Below, in pieces: positions 44,108 through 55,942 of a DNA stretch of 64,000 nt. The stretch comes from Hanleya hanleyi (lineage: Eukaryota > Mollusca > Polyplacophora > Lepidopleurida > Hanleyidae). The notes beneath the pieces were generated by a model. That model ran no database searches, had not been told where the DNA came from, and saw only the letters and a list, made by a program, of their open reading frames with translations. Position 1 is the stretch's first letter, and every line of letters starts with the position of its first letter. Location: assembly GCA_036873755.1 (NCBI GenBank), contig JAVTVY010020401.1, positions 1-64,000 on the forward strand, in the 5' to 3' direction. The translations under genes were made by a program, and so were the position numbers.

Positions 44108-44230
44108 GACGAGACCTTGCATGACAAGATTTGCAGGACCTCCGGTCAAGGTAGCGTTTGCGCCAAGTGTCGTTCCATATGCTATACAGAGACTCAGGGC
44201 CTTATACAACTGAGCGGCTTCCCAGTCAGC
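44108..44230 (-). CDS. SLC13 exon c (LTG motif region; 3' end approximate)
   Basis: Encodes LYKALSLCIAYGTTLGANAT followed by LTGGPANLVMQG, corresponding to the SLC13 stretch with ATLTGTGPNL. Two acceptors are possible, TTTCAG (exon from 44237) or the AG seven bases later (from 44230), and only the second keeps phase with exon b. No strong donor is visible; GTCTCG or GTGTGC near 44108-44120 are weak, so the end is uncertain. A foldback element begins within about 90 bases. Confidence 0.65.
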
Positions 44231-44615
44231 CTCGGAGCTGAAACAAACAAAACAACTGAATGTGAATAATAATAAAGACATGATATCTGCAATTAAAACC
44301 GTAGGCAGGAGAAAATAGGAAGCATTCAGGGTTTCGGTACATTAACATGAAACTGTCTCATTTTATGACTGACCTTTATCTATTTAATCTCGAAATATGT
44401 AAATCCACAACTCGAATATCTAAACTATATTCATAACGATATTTTAATATCCATATGTGAACCCCAGAAACGTAATGTTTAGGAGACAAAGATAAAATAA
44501 CTTTGATTATTTTTTCAGAACTATTGTGATACTTGTGCAAGACATAAGTATCCCTGGAGGATTTATGCATAATATGGTTTAGACACACCATACCGTAATG
44601 AAGAGCTGTCCTTAC

Positions 44616-44737
44616 CGTAGCCGCTTCCTCGTCGATACTAGAAGTGTCTACTTTTCCAGTTTCTTTTATTTTGTCCAATTCTTCATACTCGTCTTCATCA
44701 TCCGCTATTACAACATCTGCTATATCGACTACAACAT
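44616..44737 (-). CDS. SLC13 exon b (acidic cytoplasmic loop)
   Basis: Acceptor TTTGATTTCAG, donor GTAAGG. Encodes an acidic linker (VVIADDEDEYEELDKIKETG). The position between TM blocks and the phase fit with exon a support it; loop sequences are poorly conserved in the family. Confidence 0.6.
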
Positions 44738-44930
44738 CTGAAATCAAAGACAGAAATGGAGGTCATTATCCTGATTGAAGTCTCAGGACACTAATCTAGT
44801 GGCTTCAGAGGTTTATCATCGATTTAAATTTCATTCTCTGATTTGAAACTTTTCCCCGGCATGGGATATTCAACTACAAAAATCTTCCCCTCAACATAGA
44901 AAGGCTTTCTCAGCATTTAGGGAAATTACA

Positions 44931-45822
44931 AACGTCTAGCCCGTCATTCATAATTCAGCCGTCGTCCATTAAAGAATATCCGCGTCTATAATCCAAAGAC
45001 CTATTCCATATTCCATATAACAGTATTAGCACCAAATTCAAAAGACAATCATAGTATACATAAACATAGGCTTGTTTCCTGCAAGAGAGAAGCGGTCAAC
45101 AGTTTTCAATGATGCCGGCAAGACATCATGATGTTCCAAAATATAAAATCCGTATCGCTGATCAGTATTCTTAATCCATAATATTCGTTGTAAAGTCGTC
45201 ATCTAAAGAATGATGTATCTCAGTCACGCTTTGATTGTGACTGTTCATATGAGTACCACGAGGATCTTGAAGTACATGGGTTCATACGGCCCCTAGCCCC
45301 GGGTTAAGCGGAATTAGACACAAGTTACGAAACGTAGCGCCATAGGTCTTGCACGCTACGTTCATATTTTGCTATCAGCATGCGATATGTATCGCCAAAT
45401 TTGAGAAACTTTGAGTGGAGGCGCTTGGTGGAATAGCCCTGTTTTATGAGTTTCTGCAACAATGTTTTGTGACATTGATTAAAATCGTCACATTTAACAC
45501 AGGATCTAGCAAATGCTACTAGGCGAGATATGTATACGCCATATGCAGGTCCCACTGGAATATTACTGTCCAGAAAGGGATAGTTTACGATGTCGAAATT
45601 GTGATCATCATTTTTGTCATAAAACAGAGAGAATGCCCGCTTCATTTTTATAGAGATATAGATCTAAATCTGATGTGCCTGTAGGGCTATATGTAGTTTC
45701 CTTCAAATCCAGTGAAGGTGGATATATATCCTTCACTGCGTCATTTATATAGCGATTATCCACAGCGAGAAGATCGTCTATATAGCGTTTGGTGAATGAG
45801 AAAGAACGGGCTTTTAAAGTCC
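44931..45822 (-). mobile_element. RT-family fragment, copy 3
   Basis: Holds the 3' tail and the RT C-terminal part (VGPAYGVYISRLVAFARSCV, LLQKLIKQGYSTKRLHSKF) and breaks off at the active-site region. A frame change lies near 45640. Confidence 0.75.
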
Positions 45823-46587
45823 ATCAAATGTGATCAGTCCAAAACTAAAATTGCCAACCAGCGCTCTGCGAAATACCCCTTGTCCCGCCGAACTGCGAAA
45901 TACCGTTCTGCAAGATTAGTACATAGCTACTTACGGTAAGTCTTTTATTACATGTGAAAATCCCATGCAGCATTTCTGTGATTGATAGAAATAAGGACAG
46001 AAATTTAAACAAAGCTAGTTTATAGCATAAGCAGCCAGATGTTTCAAGGACATGGAATTTAGTTCACATCGCAATACAGATGCAAACAGGAGGAAACAAT
46101 GTGATTAATTTTATCCAATGGGGTAAGAGAACAGAAAAATGTCATTGCACCTAGCCTAGAAACCTCCTGTAGTTGAAAAAATGAGTCAGCCTAATGAATA
46201 TGAACCAATAGTTTTCAAACGGACGCGTTTCTTTACAAGTTTTGATCGGTCAACGCTTTCATCATTTTCTGGGTGATGGCTTTCTAGTAGTGGCATCGCA
46301 TAGCAAAACCGTATTAGCTCTTCAATTGATGAGACGGCGCATGCAACAAGAGACCGAAAGGCATATGGCCACCACATCAGCATCGTCGTTGCAGTGCGAC
46401 CAAGGCATATCAGGTACGATATGAAATTTTGTTCATACCGCACATTACACCATTTGCTATTCGATATTTGTACCTAATTCCGCTTAAACCGATGATAGGA
46501 TCCATGTGGTCATTCCAGTCAAGGTGTCCACATGAACAGCTACAATAAAAGCATGAATCAGAACAGAACATCATCCGAATCACTCTT

Positions 46588-47925
46588 GTTTGTTTGTTTG
46601 TTTGTTTATTCACCAATCAAAAGAAATCAAATTAAACAGTCATATACAGAAGGGAATACAAGTACAGTAATATATACAGATTAGAGAACATATAGATTGG
46701 CGGGAGATAAACCCCGAAGGGTTTGAATTATCCCGGATTAATTACAAAATCAAGATATAATAAAAGAAAAGGCAGATTCTATTAAAGAATGTCTAACATG
46801 ATAGTGGAGGTATGGAATAAAAAAGCACAAAGTTTATATTTCGGGTGAATAATCAACAGGTATGATGCAATTGCTCAGCTTTGCAAATAAAATATATTAA
46901 TTAGCGGTATTTTGCAATAAATATGTTTGTATCTTAGATTTAAAAAGAGAAATAGATTTGCATTGTTTTAGTTCCGAGGGTAATTTGTTCCACTCGTTTG
47001 GCCCCTTTATTTTAGGAGTGTACAAACTGAGGTCAGTACGATAAAAGGATCTATATAGGTCAAGATCATGGCCACGAGTGTGGTATTGGTGTATTTCTTT
47101 CAATCTCGTGAAGTAGGATCGGAATTCAAACGGTAAAAGGAAAGGGCGGTAGAGAAATTTGTGGGCAAGGCATAGAGTAAGGTCAGAATTAATGTCGTTT
47201 AGGGTCAGCAGTTTCAGTTTTGCAAACAAAGGAGCTGTATGATCATATTTGTTGCTTAAAGAAATGACTCTTATTGCTCTTTTTTGCAGTCTAATTAACG
47301 ACAAAAGGTGACTGTGATACGTATTTCCCCATATCAGGTTACAATATTGTAGATATGGATAGATTAAAGACTGGTACAAGATACGTAAGGTTTTCATGTT
47401 AAGACAGTTTTTTATAACATGGATTACTCCTATATTTCTGGATATTTTTTTACATACTTCGTTAATATGAGTGGACCAATTCAGTTTTTCATTGAAGTAA
47501 ATGCCAAGGAACTTAAAATATTTAACCTGTTCAATTTCCTGGCCCATGATATATAATTGCGGTAGAAATGACATATGAGCCCTACTATTTGGTTTTATTA
47601 ACATAAATCTAGCTTTCGTTATATTTAAAGATAACATATTACAAGAAAACCAATTGTACATTAAGTAGAGTTCGTTTGACATAGTTTGAAATAGGGTTGT
47701 CGGATCTGCATGGGAATATACAGCACTGGTGTCATCAGCAAACATAATTATTTTAAGAAGTTGAGAAACCACATTGAGATCGTTGATGTAAATCAGGAAT
47801 AATATAGGACCAAGGACGGATCCCTGTGGAACACCACAGGTAACTAGATTCAAATCAGATGCCGTGCCATTGAAGTTGACTGACTGGTAGCGTTCAGATA
47901 AGTAAGATCCTTCGATGTCGTTGGG
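46588..47925 (-). mobile_element. Non-LTR retrotransposon, 5'-truncated, (AAAC)n tail
   Basis: Starts in the middle of the RT and ends in a (AAAC)n tail (TTTG repeats at 46588-46612). It interrupts a 3'-end repeat whose halves lie at 46475-46587 and about 47930-48000. Confidence 0.8.
46897..47905 (-). CDS. Non-LTR reverse transcriptase, C-terminal two thirds
   Basis: Open for about 335 codons from YLSERYQSVNFN. Motifs CGVPQGSVLGPILFLIYIND and IIMFADDTSAVY (catalytic DD) are followed by the FKFLGIYFNEKLNW motif and the RLQKRAIRVI segment. Same clade as the element at 34-37 kb but clearly diverged. N-terminal RT and endonuclease are lost, so the copy is dead. Confidence 0.85.
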
Positions 47926-48004
47926 ATAGATGCAGTCTGAATATTTGTTTGTGATATCACTTGAATTATTTCCAGTACGCCGGCGTTTTCCCCACCACTA
48001 AAGC

Positions 48005-49480
48005 ATCTTATTCAAAACTGGTGCAATATGAACAAGGCTTATCCAATATGGTATAACAATGTCTAACATGAGGCGGTATGAACAGGGCTTAACTGGCGCA
48101 ATGAGGAGAGTTGATGAGTAAATTAATATTTAGAGGTATATCAGATAGGTCAGTTTGATAACCTCTCAACCTTTTATTGCGAGAAACATACGTCACATTG
48201 AGTTGTCTCACTTTGGTAGACAAGAGAAATACGAAAGTGATATACATGAAAGTTGAAATTGTAGAGAGGGAAAAATAAATGATGGTCACACTGGTTTATT
48301 CGCACTCCGCAATGGATTAAAACTACGTTTCATATTCTGAGCGGTTGAAAACGGACAATGGGCTCCGCTCTTCCACCGTAAGTATTTGTTAAATCTTCAC
48401 CAAAATATTTCCACGGGTATGTATCTTCTCATTTTGCATACTCATACAATCATTCCAAGAACAAAACAGCTACGGAACTCGAAACGTGCATTTGATATCC
48501 CATTTGAATGTCCTTCAAAGCTTCTGGAGAAAATGAATTGGTTTAAAACTTATTAATTCGGTCCACCATTCAGAGAAAGGAAATAAATGAATTTTAGGAT
48601 ACATGTTTCCATGTTCTCATTCCAAAGGCCAATTCAAGATGGTGAACAGGTGAACAACAAAGGGTCGCCATAATCATGTTTGTTAACTTATATCGCCCAA
48701 TAGAAGTCCTCAAATAGTGCGAATTTTGGCCTGCAGAAGATCCACTTTCTGGACTATGAACAATACTTAGCCTACCTGGCGCGATCTGAATGAGGCTTGA
48801 CTGGGGCAGTTCGAGCAAGGTCTACCTGATGCTGTATGAACATACACTATCTCGTGTGGTATGAATTCTGCATGCCTATCAAAGAAATTAGATGAGTAAG
48901 GACATGGACTAAGCGTTGCAATACGAAAGAGACCTAATATTCGACGTGGTATGAGCAGAGTTGAACTGGTGCAGTGTACATATGGTGACGTGGAATGAAC
49001 AATGCCTATCTGGTGCAGTATGACCAAGGCTTAAGTGGTGCAGCATGAACAAGGCCCAACTAATATGGTATGAATAGCGCTTAGTAGAGGTGGTATGAAC
49101 AAGATTAAATGGCGAAGAATAAACAAGTCAAAGGATGTGATGAGCAAGGAACAGTGCGATTTTAACGAGGCCTTCTTTAAGAAATGCCAATAAGGTTTAT
49201 CTGGTGCTGAATGAACAATGCTCGCCTGGTGCGGTGTGAACATGCCTACATGAAAAGGCCAAAATATGCTGCGATGGTGCATTAACATGGTACGATATGA
49301 ACAAGGTCGGATTTGAACCATATGAATAAGGTTAAGGGTCAAACTAGTGCGATCGATCCAGCCTGACAAGACGTACATGCAGGACCGAAGTGGTTTCAGT
49401 CGCCTAAGTGCGATATCAAAGCAAGGCCTATTTGGAGCAATATGGACAAGGTGTCAAATGAGAATGAGTTTCCTGTTGCG
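48005..49480 (+). repeat. Degenerate minisatellite (GGTATGAACAAGGCTTAACTGGTG)
   Basis: Blocks at 48005-48105 and 48770-49480 carry many irregular versions of TGGTGCAGTATGAACAAGGC, roughly every 25-35 bases, with the middle (48106-48769) not clearly repetitive. No coding role seen. Confidence 0.55.
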
Positions 49481-49584
49481 ATTTGAAAAAAGGCTACCCG
49501 TATTAATTGAGCCTACCTTCACGATCATTAAGAAAGCGTATGGGTATCACCAAGACATGCCTGATGTATATTAACTTGGCGTAC

Positions 49585-49712
49585 CTGGTGTGGTCTCTGC
49601 TTCTGTGAGATTGGATACTAGTGTCCTCATGATGGGAATCATCATAACAGCCACCCCAGCACTCATCCACATGGAGAGGAACACATTGCAGACCAACAGG
49701 CCTAGGATCAGC
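49585..49712 (-). CDS. SLC13 exon a (TM helix and first sodium-site loop)
   Basis: Acceptor CCTCATAG and donor GTACGC. Encodes LILGLLVCNVFLSMWMSAG then VAVMMIPIMRTLV. It corresponds to the helix-loop that in SLC13 proteins reads SMWxSNTAT; here SNT is replaced by SAG, an odd loss at a sodium-coordinating motif. Ends in phase 1, matching exon b. Confidence 0.75.
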
Positions 49713-50789
49713 CTATGAGGAATGAAACAAGTGGTAATAGGGTGTATGATCATGACGTCTTCAGAGTAAATGAAAACCGGGAATTAGCTATATAGTTTTT
49801 TCGCCAGCTCAGTTTTAATCTCGATCTCGAAAGTAAGAACGTCAGGTTATGCGAGACTAAATGTATTGATGGATTTTGCAATCTTGTGGAGAGAGGTAAT
49901 TTTCAGGGCGTCATTTCTTTCTTCTTTCAGAGGTAATCTTTTCTGTGTACTGTCAACTATCAGTGCGTAATATGCAAAATATAGTACCGATCGTCCGCAT
50001 CCAGCCTCTGGCGCTGGGTATAGGTTACAATCACCAAATGATTCTTGTACCGAGGGTTATCCCGGAGCGTAGAAGACCGCCTACAGCGATTGGACCATTT
50101 TCATTCCGGAAGTGAATTGATTGGTGTAATACTTTTTGTTTATCTCTCTACAATAGTTGGTCTTCATAACCTAAAAGTGTCTTGGTCACTTTGGAAATGA
50201 AAAAATAAATTTCCGGAAATTTTTATTACACACCCCCTGCCGTCGTCATGGCGGTATTTATTCTACGACATATCTTTATCCAGCTGTGGTTCGGAAAAAT
50301 GGTACGTAAGATGACCTCAGTTGACTGTATGAAGCCAGAAGCCATGCTTTCTGACAATATAAATTATTGGTTGTCAGGAAATATTGGGAAAAGAGTTTTC
50401 TGGACATGTTTCAGGCCAATTTACTACATAAATAGTAAGGGATGTGCAACCTATAAGCTGCTAGTGTAATATGGATGTGCGACATCCTATGTAGTTTATC
50501 AGTCATTTCAAAGACATGATTTCCGGACCGCGCATGTGACCTTTCCAGAAGCAGCGAATAAACAATAAATAACCACAGACATAGATTCAGGCAGAATTTC
50601 AGCTATTAACTAACTATATAGGTTTTGTATAGATCTACGTATGGTAAACACTGTCGCAAAAAATAGACAGCTACTCCTGATGTGGGTCTCATGAAGCTGA
50701 TTTTGTGTGGTCTTCACTTCACTTTTGTATGTTATATTGCTGTCTTCGACAAAATAATTGAGGACATCCAACACTTGGAACTTAGGATA
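49713..50789. other. Upstream of SLC13 exon a, nothing recognised
   Basis: The N-terminal SLC13 exons would be expected here or further right on the minus strand, but no segment with the expected helix or the family's WNLHKRIAL-like motif was found by eye. Confidence 0.3.
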
Positions 50790-51440
50790 CAAATCACAGG
50801 ATCGCTTTTGGTTCTTGTGATGTTCTAAAAATATGCACTCAGTATATTTGTCTATGGGGTTATATGACTTCTTGTCAGTACTCAACCATCGTTTTCCACC
50901 ACCCTTTTAACGTTGCGTTCAATTGTTGTCTGTTTTAGGTGAGAATCTGCTGGTGGACGTTTCGTCCCCGAGGCTTACCCTCTGTAATAGGTATTGTATT
51001 GTATCGTAGTTTTGTGACTTCTTAAAATGGTGGAGAATGAAGCGCATGGTCGGCGTCAGATCTCACAGGTATTTGTTCGGAAATACGAACTTTCATTCAA
51101 TAAATACTTCCTCGTTGGGGCCGATTTTTACTATCTGGCGGTCATTTAGTTCATCATTTTCCAGCAAATGATTTGACAGTGCTGTTACACCATAGCTCTG
51201 AATTTTTTGTATCTAATATCGCCCAAACCGGTGCTAGGGGTCTCAATTCAAAATGTTCACATGAACAGCTACAATAAAAGAGTGGTTGGGATACAAATCA
51301 TCACAGGGATCACTTTTGGTTCTTATGATGTTTCAGAAATCTGCAGTCAGTATATTTGTCTGTGGGGTCATGATTTCTTGTTAGTACGCCGGCATCGTTT
51401 TCCATCACCCTTTTAATGCTGCGTTTAATTGTGATTTGCT
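50790..51440 (+). repeat. Two tandem copies of the 3'-end repeat
   Basis: GCTTTTGGTTCTTGTGATG at 50813 and ACTTTTGGTTCTTATGATG at 51309, each followed by CAGTATATTTGTCT, GTCAGTAC or GTTAGTACGCC and CACCCTTTTAA. The second copy is complete, from CGCCCAAACCGGTGCTAGGG at 51221. Confidence 0.65.
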
Positions 51441-52227
51441 GCACACTCAATCTTTAAACCTACCAAATGTCAACTGGCACAAATTTTTACTTCGGTCACC
51501 AAATATTCTGAGTATTATTATTAGTATTATGGTAAGCTAATTATCTATTAGTCCTACTTATTTACATTAATCTACCCCCTTCTGATCAAAACTATGCAAG
51601 CATCCGTATTTTTGTTCCTTATTATAACAGTGACACTTCACTCAGACACCCGCCGTGATCTACACAGGTGTGAACAATTCTCAGCTGAACAAGTTTTAGC
51701 AAGTTTTTAAGTTTAAATTGGACTTTAAACCGCTTTGATGAAAAAAACTTAGTGTAATAGTTATCCAGAATAAACAGGAATTCGAGTAGGTCCCATTAGA
51801 CAGATTAAAAATGTATTTGACAATAGAATTCAAGCAAAAAATTTGGATTAATTCATCAGATGTATAGCTGGACACATTTTGCCCGATTTCTAGCCTTTCA
51901 TTTTTGTACAAAATCCGAGATTTAAACGTTTATTTCTGGAAAAGTATCCATGCTACGCTTTTGAAATTTGGCATACTTGTTGCTTATAAGGTGATCTATT
52001 AAACCTTATCTCACTTTTTGTAAGTTCGGATTAGTTTTGTAATTATTCAACTTTTAAGACAAACAACCGTAAAATGGTACATTTTTTTCAATTTATTTTA
52101 GTAAAATAGCTGTAAAAACAAAAGCAGGCAAAAATTTAAAAAAATGAGATAGCGTTTACTAGTTCGAATAGTCTCCTATCAAGGTATACCATCAAAGTTG
52201 AAACTATACAAATGATATAGTTGGAAT
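51441..52227. other. AT-rich, nothing recognised
   Basis: No motif-bearing frame on either strand. Confidence 0.4.
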
Positions 52228-54359
52228 TACAAGCGTCTAGTCCGTCATTCATAATCCAGCCGTCGTCCATTAGAGAATATCCGCGTCCATAATCCAAAGA
52301 CCTATTCCATTTTCCATATAACAGTATTAACACCAAATTCAAAAAGACAATCATAGTATACATAAACATAGGCTTGTTTCCTGCAAGAGAGAAGCGGTCA
52401 ACAGTTTTCAATGATGCCGGCAAGACATCATGATGTTCAAAAATATCAAATCCGTATCGCTGATCAGTATTCTTAATCCATAATATTCGTTATAGAGTCG
52501 TCATCTAAAAAAAAGATGTATCTCAGTCACGCTTTGATTGTGACTGTTCATATGAGTACCATGAGGTTCTTGAAGTACATGGGTTCATACGGCCCCTAGC
52601 CCCGGGTTAAGCGGAATTAGACACAAGTTACGAAACGTAGCGCCATAGATCTTGAACGCTACGTTCGTATTTTGCTATCAGCATGCGATATGTATCGCCA
52701 AATTTGAGAAACTTTGAGTGGAGGCGCTTGGTGGAATAGCCCTGTTTTATAAGTTTCTGCAACAATGTTTTGTGACGTTGATTAAAATCATCACATCTAA
52801 CACGGGATCTAGCAAATGCTACTAAGCGAGATATGTATACGCCATATGCAGGTCCCACTGGAATATTACTATCCAGAAAGGGATAGTTTACGATGTCGAA
52901 ATTGTAATCATCTCTTTTGTCATAAAGTCGACGAGAGAGAATGCCCGCTTCATTTTTATAGAGATAAGATCTAAATAAGATGTGCCTGTATGGGCTATCT
53001 GTAGTTTCCTTCAAATCCAGTGAAGGTGGATATATATCCTTCACTGCGTCATTTATATAGCGATTATCCACAGCGAGAAGATCGTCTATATAGCGTTTGG
53101 TGAATGAGAAGGAACGGGCTTTGAATGGATCGGTTTTGAAAGCGCCTGCATATAGTCATATTCATAAGAGAACAGATACAGGTCAGCCAACAGGGGTGCA
53201 CAATTAGTACCCATTGGAATACCTATATGCTGCTGATATATTGTGTTGCCAAATTTCACATAGATATTTTTAATGAGAAATTCAAGCAACTCTATAAACA
53301 AAGAAACATCCCATGAATGATATCTCTTGTATGTAGTCGAGCTAAAGAATGCTTTATGGTTTCCGACATTAATATATCTACGATCAGTTTTCTTGCACAC
53401 AGATACTATTAATGAACCTATACGGTCAATAAGGTCCTGATGAGGGATTGTAGTATAGAGAGTCGAGAAATCCCATGTGGATACATGTCTGTACGGTATG
53501 TGACCTTTAGCATCAAGTTCTTCCGTAAGACATTTTGAGTTTTTCAATATCCACATACATTCAATACCAGAGTTCTTGGAAATAGTGGCGCAATACCTTT
53601 CCCAAAATGCTTTTACCTCCTGAAGGGCCCTCGTCAATAGGGTTGAAAGAAGCTTGGTGGTGCAGCTTCTAGAACCAGCTATGAATCTAGCTTTGTATGG
53701 TGATTTATGCATTTTGGGAGTCCAGTATATTTTGGTATGTCGTTATGATTGGTTGGAAGACAAATACCTCTTTCCCTGAGAAACTTTTTGTGATTGTTAA
53801 ATAAATCTTCCAGAGTAGATGCAGTTTGGGAGTAAGTAGACGTATTTGATGAAGATATGTCTACACTCAATTCTTTAACCAGCACCTGGTAATAGTAATA
53901 TTTACATATGAATATTATATTGTTCGAAGCTTTGTCTTCTGGGACTATGACGAATTTACTCTGGAGATTTGCTAGAACTTCTTGCGAATTGAGGTTTCTC
54001 AGTACTTGTTTTACTTGGGGAAGAGTACTTCTGTCAATATGGCGGATTGTTTCAACGACCTTGCTCTTGGTGAGGTCCAGCCAATCAGCGAGTACTGTAG
54101 GTTCAACTTTTTCTCGCTTAGACCAATCAATAACGTACTGTTCTAATGCAGACAGGACAATCTTCTGGTCGGCCTTCATATTTATTCTTCTTGGCTCTCT
54201 ATATTTAGGTCCTTTCATCAGGAGTAATTTCAGATCCTTATCACTCACCACATCAAGGTCACCAGTCACAATATGTTTGCATGGTGTATAGATAAAGTTC
54301 GACAATTCACAATCACAACTATAGCCTCCTGACGTGTGTAGTACTTCCTGAGAAATCAC
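52228..54359 (-). pseudogene. RT-family copy 4, longest (PLE-like reverse transcriptase)
   Basis: Three overlapping open pieces in different frames give most of an RT protein. 54359 to about 53700 is the N-terminal part (SKFVIVPEDKASNNIIFICK). 53712-53086 holds YKARFIAGSRSCTTK, VSTWDFSTLYTTIPH (catalytic Asp) and IGIPMGTNCAPLLADL. 53071-52628 starts right after the YIDDL active site and ends VGPAYGVYISRLVAFA. The frame shifts near 53700 and 53085. The pattern (DFSTLYTNIPH, GIPMGTNCAPLLAD, YIDDL) is that of Penelope-related RTs without visible GIY-YIG domain. The 3' tail (52228-52620) contains a short hydrophobic frame (TMIVFLNLVLILLYG). Confidence 0.75.
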
Positions 54360-54995
54360 GATAACAAAGTTTCATGGGGAAATTCAAGATGGCCGCCTGA
54401 TGGCCATATTGGATTTTCAAATCGGACGAGAAAAGGTATCTTGCACAACTAGACCCCAAGGGGAACCTGTGTACCAAATTTGAGAACGATTCATGCAGTA
54501 CTTCCTGGGAAATCACGATAACAAATTTTCATGGGGAAATCCAAGATGGCGGCCTGATGGCCATATTGGATTTTCGAATTGAGCCAGAAAAGGTATCTTG
54601 CCCAACTAGACGCCAAGGGGAACCTGTGTACCAAATTCGAGAAAGATCCATGCAGTAGTTCCTGAGAAATCGCGATAACAATGCTTCATGGTGAAATCCT
54701 AGAGGGCCGCCTTGTGGCTATATTGGATTTTCGAATCGGACCGAAAAATGCATCTTGCACAACTACATCCCAAGGGGAACCAGTGTACCAAATTTGAGAA
54801 AGATTCATGCAGTACTTCATGGGAAATCACGATAACAAATTTTCATGGGGAAATTCAAGATGGCCGCCTGATGGCCATATTGGATTTTCAAATCGGACGA
54901 GAAAAGGTATCTTGCACAACTAGACCCCAAGGGGAACCTGTGTACCAAATTTGAGAAAGATCCATCCAGTAATTCCTGAGAAATCGCGATAACAC
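54341..54995 (+). repeat. 157-bp tandem satellite, four units
   Basis: Units start at 54341, 54498, 54655 and 54812, with a partial fifth at 54969; spacing is exactly 157. Each has GAAATCACGATAACAA, TTCAAGATGGCCGCCTGATG, GGCCATATTGGATTTTC and CCAAGGGGAACC. It continues into ACGACGGACG words and a CCCACCA/TGGTGGG hairpin at 55072-55090. Confidence 0.9.
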
Positions 54996-55255
54996 AAATT
55001 GTTTACGCACGAACGACGGACGGGCGACGAACGACGGACGACGGACCACGGACGAAAAGCAATTTGAACAGCCCACCACCAGATGGTGGGTTAAAAAACC
55101 ACAATGGTCCTTTACTCAAACGGTAGAGTAAAATTCACCAAAAAGTTATACCAGATCTCACAGATTGAAAACATGCCTACATATTGTATTATTGAGAGAA
55201 ATGAAAGTCTAATATGTGGGCGTTTTTTGAAGCCAATGTTGACTCCTGTTCTTAC

Positions 55256-55375
55256 TTATGGAGTTGGACAGGTTGGACAGGTGGGACATCTTAAACCGTT
55301 GAACTGCTCGTATTGCATTTCCGGGTTATCACACTGTGGAGCAGCACACTTGAAGGAAGGACAAATGGTGGGAGG
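55256..55375 (-). CDS. Cys-rich repeated exon, copy A (ends in TAA)
   Basis: Exactly 120 bases after TTTGATTTCAG. It encodes CPSFKCAAPQCDNPEMQYEQ and GLRCPTCPTCPTP and then TAA, where the other copies have GAA; GTAAGAAC follows as in the others. It may be the natural last exon or a copy killed by one substitution. Family as for copy C. Confidence 0.6.
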   Translation of the reverse strand, partial: PPTICPSFKCAAPQCDNPEMQYEQFNGLRCPTCPTCPTP

Positions 55376-55410
55376 CTGAAATCAAAGTGTTCAACATCAG
55401 AATACCATAA

Positions 55411-55718
55411 TTACAACGTCTTATCCGTCATTCATAATTCAGCCGTCGTCCATCAGAGAATATCCGCGTCCATAATCCAAAGATCTATCCCATATTCCAT
55501 ATAACAGTATTAGCACCAAATTCAAAAAGACATAGTACACATAAACATAGACTAGTTTCCTGCAAGAAAGAAACGGTAAACAGTTTTCAATGATGACATC
55601 ACGATTTTCCAAAAATTTCGTATCTGTATCGCGGATCAGTATCAGTATTCTTAATCCATAATAATCGTTGTAAAGTCGTCATCTAGAGAATGATGTATCT
55701 CAGTCGCGCTTTGATGTA
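55411..55718 (-). mobile_element. RT-family fragment, copy 5 (3' end only)
   Basis: Matches the 3' tail of 44931-45260 (CCGTCATTCATAATTCAGCC, ATAATCCAAAGATCTATCCC). Confidence 0.7.
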
Positions 55719-55942
55719 CTATTTCGTGAAAAAGAGCCTAGATCGCGTCATTTAAGCACACGTTTAAACACGAAGGACCCCTTGAACCAAAAAAAAATCA
55801 GCAGTGGAGATATGATGCCAGCGCACATCACCAGGTTAAATGACGTTTGGTCCAAAGGGTTATTCGTTATTATATATTCATTTTATTTCTTCGATTTCAA
55901 CCGCATCCCATATAGGCCGAAGTACAGCCTTATCATACCATA

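Larger units (their letters stand above)
20096..49712 (-). other. SLC13-type sodium/anion cotransporter gene (ten exons seen)
   Basis: Ten minus-strand segments with splice signals code, in order, for consecutive pieces of an SLC13 protein (sodium-coupled transport of dicarboxylates, citrate or sulfate across the plasma membrane). Junction phases agree for a-b, b-c (if the second acceptor is used), d-e, f-g, g-h, h-i and i-j. Missing are the N-terminal exons (first two TM helices), a piece with TM helices between exons c and d, and a short piece between e and f. Introns total over 28 kb and are filled with mobile DNA. The family call rests on the whole series, especially exons g, h, i and j. 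The gene appears functional because no exon has a stop. Confidence 0.85.

Noticed and set aside
46186..46443. Open frame of 85 codons on the minus strand as an SLC13 exon
   Set aside because: No SLC13 motif, no fitting splice phase, and the hydrophobic pattern does not match a helix of the family.
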